64,000 nucleotides of DNA from Acidobacteriota bacterium (GTDB lineage Bacteria; Acidobacteriota; Terriglobia; Terriglobales; Acidobacteriaceae), in NCBI GenBank assembly GCA_003224905.1, contig QIAA01000041.1, positions 21,562 through 85,561 of the forward strand, given 5' to 3'. A program made the position numbers and the translations under genes. This document shows positions 60,644 through 64,000 of the stretch, in pieces. The stretch's first letter is position 1. Each line of letters opens with the position of its first letter. The notes beneath the pieces were generated by a model, which worked only from the letters and a program-made list of their open reading frames with translations, was not told the DNA's origin and did not search any database.

Positions 60644-61888
60644 TTGCTTAACCTGATCGGGAGAAGTTGCAGAATCCCAGGCATTCCGCTTCGGTCGGGC
60701 AGTTACAAACATCTTCTGGCATTGTTGCTGTACGGCAACGCCAAATCAGAGAACTCCGTGCTACTAGATAAACTCGAATCTGGCTTGCTCGCGTATGAAA
60801 CTGAGCAGGGATTGTTCCACGCTCAAGCGTCTGGTTGGCAGCGCTTTCATCTGCTCTGGACCTTCCGCAACTTTAATAGTCTACCCGTCAAATTGCTGAA
60901 AGCTCGCGAGCAGAGACTGGTCGAAAGTCTCTACCGCACGAAGCTGATCCATTTGCCCAACCACCCTGGTCAGGACTTGGTCATCGGCACGGTTGAGCAC
61001 TACAAGCCGACACCTGTGCTCGAGGCCATCACCGCTAAGAACGACTTACCCGCAGCCATTGCGCCACCACTTGAAACAAAGAACAAACGAGAGATGAAAC
61101 GATCTCCGAAGCCCCACACAATAAGTTCCAACAAAGTTGGCCGGGTCAAGCGTTACTTTGTGTTCGCGGGCGGAGCAGTGTGCGCGTTAATCGCTATTCT
61201 TGGATGGGACCACATTCAGGCCCGGCCCGCGTCAGGAGCGGCAATCGCGCCAAGAGTTGAGCTGCTGCAGCAAACGTCTTCCGCGGAAGACGTTGCAACG
61301 CCTGCACAGCCCCAGTCAGCGACGACCCAGTCTACCGGCAATGACGTGCAGCCTCTACCTTCCGCGCAGGTCGCTGTTCCTGCAGTTCCACAGGTCCCAG
61401 CGGTGGCCGTTGCTTCTGACGAGGCTAGCAAAGAGTCTCAGGTGCCTGCTGTGGGCCAAGGACAGTCCTCAGCCATTCCCGTTGAAACGGTTGCACGCGC
61501 AGCAAACGATCCGGAGGCTCACAAACGGACAATCGAACGCAAGATTGCGGAGTCAGTAGCAGACACGGAACCAGATTCATTGTCACGGATTCAAGTTTCC
61601 AGATCGCCAGCCAGAATCGTATATCCCATTTATCCGCCGACGAATGTCAAAGGAAAGGTGGCCTTGAAAGCGTTTCTCAGCGCAGAAGGTACAGTGTCGG
61701 GCGTAAAAATACTCTCCGGCGATCACATCCTTGCCGACGCTGCGGCCCGCGCGGTGCGGCGGTGGCACTACGCTCCTTACTACCAGGATGGCAAGCCCGT
61801 GGAAACCGAAACCAACGTCAGCGTTTCCTTCATCGCTCCTGATGCGATTGTCATCAGTTTCCCTTCCACATTGTCTCTTGCCCGCTGA
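60644..61888 (+). CDS. TonB-family protein with a long cytoplasmic N-terminal domain
   Basis: 414 residues if TTG 60644 is the start; TTG codons at 60722 and 60725 are alternatives close to the first conserved residues. Residues about 30-120 form a soluble helical domain (LLDKLESGLLAYETEQGLFH, RFHLLWTFRNFNSLPVKLL, KAREQRLVESLYRTK) that I do not recognise. One membrane helix lies at 171-188 (YFVFAGGAVCALIAILGW). A long Ala/Pro/Gln/Ser-rich linker spans the periplasm, and the C-terminal 90 residues are a TonB energy-transducing domain (YPPTNVKGKVALKAFL, ARAVRRWHYAPYYQDGKPVE). Ordinary TonB has only a few residues before its helix. It may energise Oar-like receptors. Confidence 0.85.
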   Translation: MLNLIGRSCRIPGIPLRSGSYKHLLALLLYGNAKSENSVLLDKLESGLLAYETEQGLFHAQASGWQRFHLLWTFRNFNSLPVKLLKAREQRLVESLYRTKLIHLPNHPGQDLVIGTVEHYKPTPVLEAITAKNDLPAAIAPPLETKNKREMKRSPKPHTISSNKVGRVKRYFVFAGGAVCALIAILGWDHIQARPASGAAIAPRVELLQQTSSAEDVATPAQPQSATTQSTGNDVQPLPSAQVAVPAVPQVPAVAVASDEASKESQVPAVGQGQSSAIPVETVARAANDPEAHKRTIERKIAESVADTEPDSLSRIQVSRSPARIVYPIYPPTNVKGKVALKAFLSAEGTVSGVKILSGDHILADAAARAVRRWHYAPYYQDGKPVETETNVSVSFIAPDAIVISFPSTLSLAR

Positions 61889-62040
61889 ATTCGAAATGCA
61901 GAACGGCTGACATCTGCATTTGGTTCTTCATGTACCTTCTTGTCCTTTGTGGTTGAAGAGATCTGGACTCACAGAGAACGCAAGTTCACGCGGACCGGTG
62001 ACCTTTGAATACGGCGCCCCATGATATATTCCTGCGCTAA

Positions 62041-63285
62041 GTGCCCTCCTCCAAACTCTACCCCCGCACGGCGCTGATCCTCCTCACCGCCCTGAATCTC
62101 CTAAACTACATCGACCGTTCCGTTCTGTTCGCGGTGCAGCCGCTGGTGCAGGCGGAATTCCACCTCAGCAACGCCCAGGTCGGCTACCTCACTAGTGCAT
62201 TTCTTGGGTTCTTCATCCTAGCCGCACCGCTGACCGGTCCCTTTGCCGACCGCTACTCTCGCAAGCTGATCATCGTCGTGGGCGCGATCTTCTGGAGCGC
62301 GTTAACTCTGCTGACCGCGGTGACACACAACTACTGGGAACTGCTGGTCCGCCACACGCTGGTCGGAGTTGGCGAAGCGACTTTTTCGACCATCTCGCCC
62401 ACCTTTGTTGCCGATCTTTTTCCGGAAGAAAAGCGCGGGCGCATTCTGGGCATTTTCTATCTGGCAATACCGGTCGGAACCGCTCTGGGATATCTGTTGG
62501 GCGGGAAACTGGGCCCGCAGTTCGGCTGGCGGTTTCCTTTTTACATCGCGGCGGCACCCGGCTTCGTTCTCGCCCTGGCGGTGGCATTCCTTCCGGAGCC
62601 GGAGCGGGGAAGGTTCGACTCGGTAAAGGAGACTCGCGAGCGCGGCACGATCCTGGGTCTTGCCCGAAACCCGGCGTTCTGGACGGCCACTCTGGGGATG
62701 GCCGCCATGACATTCTCACTGGGTGGTGTTCAGGTCTGGATGCCTACATTTCTCGTTCGCCTGCGGGGCTACTCGCTGGAAGCGGCTAATTATGCCTTCG
62801 GCATCATCGTTGTGTTCGACGGCGTGGTCGCATCTCTCTTGGGAGGATGGCTGGGCGACCGATTACTGCGCCGAACCAAGGCAGCGTACTACCTGGTCTC
62901 AGCTGCGAGCATGGCGCTTGGAGTGCCGGTCATGGTGGTAGCGCTGTTCACCAGAGGCAAAGCGATGCTTCCCGCAATCGCGATCGCCGCTTTCTTCCTT
63001 CTGCTGAATACGTCCCCGTTAAATGCTGCAGTGATCAATTCCGTCGGCGCGCACATTCGTGCCACTGCAATTGCTGTAGAAATATTCTTCATTCACATCC
63101 TCGGCGACGCTTTTTCGCCAACCATGATGGGATACATGGCGGATCGCTGGTCCTTGCAGGCCGCATTCATTCTGCCGGTGATAGCGATGGTGATCTCATC
63201 GACCATACTGTTTTATGGAATGAGGTTTGCGCCCGCTGCGGAGATCAAAACAGCGCAAGGTCCGGGAGAAGGTGCGGCGGGGTGA
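62041..63285 (+). CDS. MFS transporter (spinster/ACS-like)
   Basis: 414 residues from GTG 62041, 12 transmembrane helices. The N-terminus LNLLNYIDRSVLFAVQPLVQ and the MFS A-motif-like GPFADRYSRKLIIVVG match the Spns/hexuronate-type branch, with GEATFSTISPTFVADLFPEEKRGR-type loop (short: GVGEATFSTISPTF). A -10-like TATATT at 62025-62030 lies 10 bases before the start, hinting at a very short leader. The substrate is unknown. Confidence 0.9.
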   Translation: MPSSKLYPRTALILLTALNLLNYIDRSVLFAVQPLVQAEFHLSNAQVGYLTSAFLGFFILAAPLTGPFADRYSRKLIIVVGAIFWSALTLLTAVTHNYWELLVRHTLVGVGEATFSTISPTFVADLFPEEKRGRILGIFYLAIPVGTALGYLLGGKLGPQFGWRFPFYIAAAPGFVLALAVAFLPEPERGRFDSVKETRERGTILGLARNPAFWTATLGMAAMTFSLGGVQVWMPTFLVRLRGYSLEAANYAFGIIVVFDGVVASLLGGWLGDRLLRRTKAAYYLVSAASMALGVPVMVVALFTRGKAMLPAIAIAAFFLLLNTSPLNAAVINSVGAHIRATAIAVEIFFIHILGDAFSPTMMGYMADRWSLQAAFILPVIAMVISSTILFYGMRFAPAAEIKTAQGPGEGAAG

Positions 63286-63316
63286 TGGATTTTCAGTTCC
63301 TGTTGTTGCTCTAGCC

Positions 63317-63577
63317 TTACTGAACGTCTTCGCCCAGGGTCCGAAGCTCCTTCTTTAGCCGCTCCAGCTTCTTCTTCAATTCTTCTGTTTGACTGGTCGT
63401 CAGCATAACTCCGGGCATGAAGCGCAGCACCGCTTCGTAGGCCTTTCTGGCGTTCAGTAAGTTGCGATCGCGCTTGTCCGCTCGCTTCGCACTCCGCGCG
63501 ATTCTGGCCAGCATGAGCCCAGTCTCAAGCTCAGTACGGAGGAATCCCAAACCGCCAAGGGATACAACCTCAGCCAT
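63317..63577 (-). CDS. Small hypothetical protein, coiled-coil C-terminus
   Basis: 86 residues. The first half (LETGLMLARIARSAKRADK) is helical and basic, the second ends in a heptad-like stretch SQTEELKKKLERLKKELRTL. No signal peptide and no recognised domain. Convergent with the MFS gene, 31 bases away. A real gene is probable from composition, but it has no known homologues that I can name. Confidence 0.6.
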   Translation of the reverse strand: MAEVVSLGGLGFLRTELETGLMLARIARSAKRADKRDRNLLNARKAYEAVLRFMPGVMLTTSQTEELKKKLERLKKELRTLGEDVQ

Positions 63578-63754
63578 TTGCGCACACCTGAAGAGCTTAT
63601 CTCGAAGTGGACCGGCAATTTGCAGGTTGGCATAAGTTGGCGCACTCGCCTCTATACGGAATGAGGCTAGAGTTTACCCATTCATAAACTCCCCTGCGGC
63701 GCGTTGGGGCGGAAAACGGACTTTTGCAATTTCTTGCGCGGATAGGAGGAGCGT

Positions 63755-63916
63755 ATGGCAAGCCTACCTTTTTCGAGACCCAGTAAGTCTGTTTCGCACG
63801 ATGATGACCTCTACTGCTCGGATCCAAATTGTTCGTACTGCAAGGATTTGCGGGTAGCAGAAGAACAATGGAAAAGAGCGCGAGAAGAACAGGCCAAGCG
63901 CGCTAGCGCTGCCTAG
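63755..63916 (+). CDS. 53-residue Cys-containing small protein
   Basis: A 53-codon frame with GGAGGA six bases before its ATG. The product contains C-x4-C-x2-C (Cys21, Cys26, Cys29 in CSDPNCSYC), preceded by His15 and Asp residues, which could form a small zinc or iron site, and a charged helical C-terminus (EEQWKRAREEQAKRASAA). It has the look of a real small protein: strong ribosome-binding site, no rare composition, and a stop at 63914-63916. No family recognised. Confidence 0.65.
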   Translation: MASLPFSRPSKSVSHDDDLYCSDPNCSYCKDLRVAEEQWKRAREEQAKRASAA

Positions 63917-63965
63917 CAGCCCGTGTCTAAATCGTGCTTTTTCGGCCGTGGCTTTGTTTGAGTGT

Positions 63966-63978
63966 ATCGGTTACCGAT
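63966..63978. promoter_or_regulatory. LacI-type palindrome near the window end
   Basis: ATCGGT-T-ACCGAT is a perfect 13-base palindrome with a central single base, of the kind bound by LacI/GntR-type regulators. TTGACA follows at 63987-63992, so the two probably belong to the promoter of a gene just beyond the window. Confidence 0.45.
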
Positions 63979-64000
63979 GCGGTGTTTGACACAAGATGAC

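Noticed and set aside
1..64000. CRISPR arrays, insertion sequences, prophage or integrase genes
   Set aside because: No regularly spaced repeats, no transposase or integrase motifs and no terminal inverted repeats were seen.

Overview
The window looks like a piece of an Acidobacteriota chromosome, most likely from the Terriglobia/Koribacter-like group. This is inferred from two very large Oar-type TonB-dependent receptors with an N-terminal carboxypeptidase-regulatory-like domain, a complete squalene/hopene cluster with an HpnJ homologue, many Tat-exported or secreted enzymes, and moderately high GC. There is no rRNA and no phylogenetic marker strong enough to name a genus. Coding is dense and mostly ordinary chromosomal; I see no prophage, integron, IS element or CRISPR array.

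Layout. 1-7.6 kb (minus strand): a partial STAS-domain protein, an ABC-type substrate-binding protein, a SorAB-like sulfite dehydrogenase pair (Mo-enzyme plus mono-haem cytochrome c) and an Oar-like receptor. 7.8-19.3 kb (plus): a carbohydrate block (secreted PIG-L-type deacetylase, DegT-type aminotransferase, DUF4380-like protein, exported clan-A glycoside hydrolase), a gluconate-2-dehydrogenase-type pair (subunit 3 plus GMC flavoprotein), and a second Oar-like receptor. 19.4-24.6 kb (minus): Tat-exported Gfo/Idh/MocA oxidoreductase, an acetylxylan-esterase-like hydrolase, and an ArsR-led unit with a DUF1579-like protein, an AHSA1/SRPBCC protein and the 28-codon stump of a second AHSA1 gene. 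24.9-31 kb (plus): uvrA, a TPR protein with two small exported helical proteins, and an SprT-like metalloprotease.

31-36 kb (plus) holds the most unusual system: an iron-uptake operon made of an FTR1 permease fused to a DUF2318 domain, two MacB/FtsX-type permeases, and an ABC ATPase whose C-terminal half is a DtxR/MntR-type metal-sensing winged-helix repressor. Two inverted repeats lie between a sigma70-like promoter and the first start codon, so the transporter ATPase could be its own iron-responsive regulator. It is followed by a VapBC pair, murI, tRNA-Leu(TAG), a UbiD-family decarboxylase, recN and a CopG/RelE-type toxin-antitoxin pair.

41.9-52.3 kb (plus) is a hopanoid operon: ispH, shc, hpnA, hpnG, two zinc-dependent MDR dehydrogenases, hpnC, hpnD and hpnE, with start/stop overlaps at most joints. 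hpnH is not in the window. The two dehydrogenases sit directly after hpnG and are candidates for a step in side-chain maturation. 53.9-60 kb (minus) carries a membrane-fusion protein, a TPR protein, a TolC-like protein, hpnJ and two small EamA/SMR-type membrane proteins. The window ends with queF, an unusual TonB-family protein with a long cytoplasmic N-terminus, an MFS transporter, a small coiled protein, a 53-residue Cys-containing protein and a LacI-type palindrome at the right edge.

Several genes (arsR, vapB, copG-like, perhaps the MFS gene) have a -10-like element only 8-11 nt before the start codon and no Shine-Dalgarno sequence, which suggests leaderless or very short-leader transcripts.
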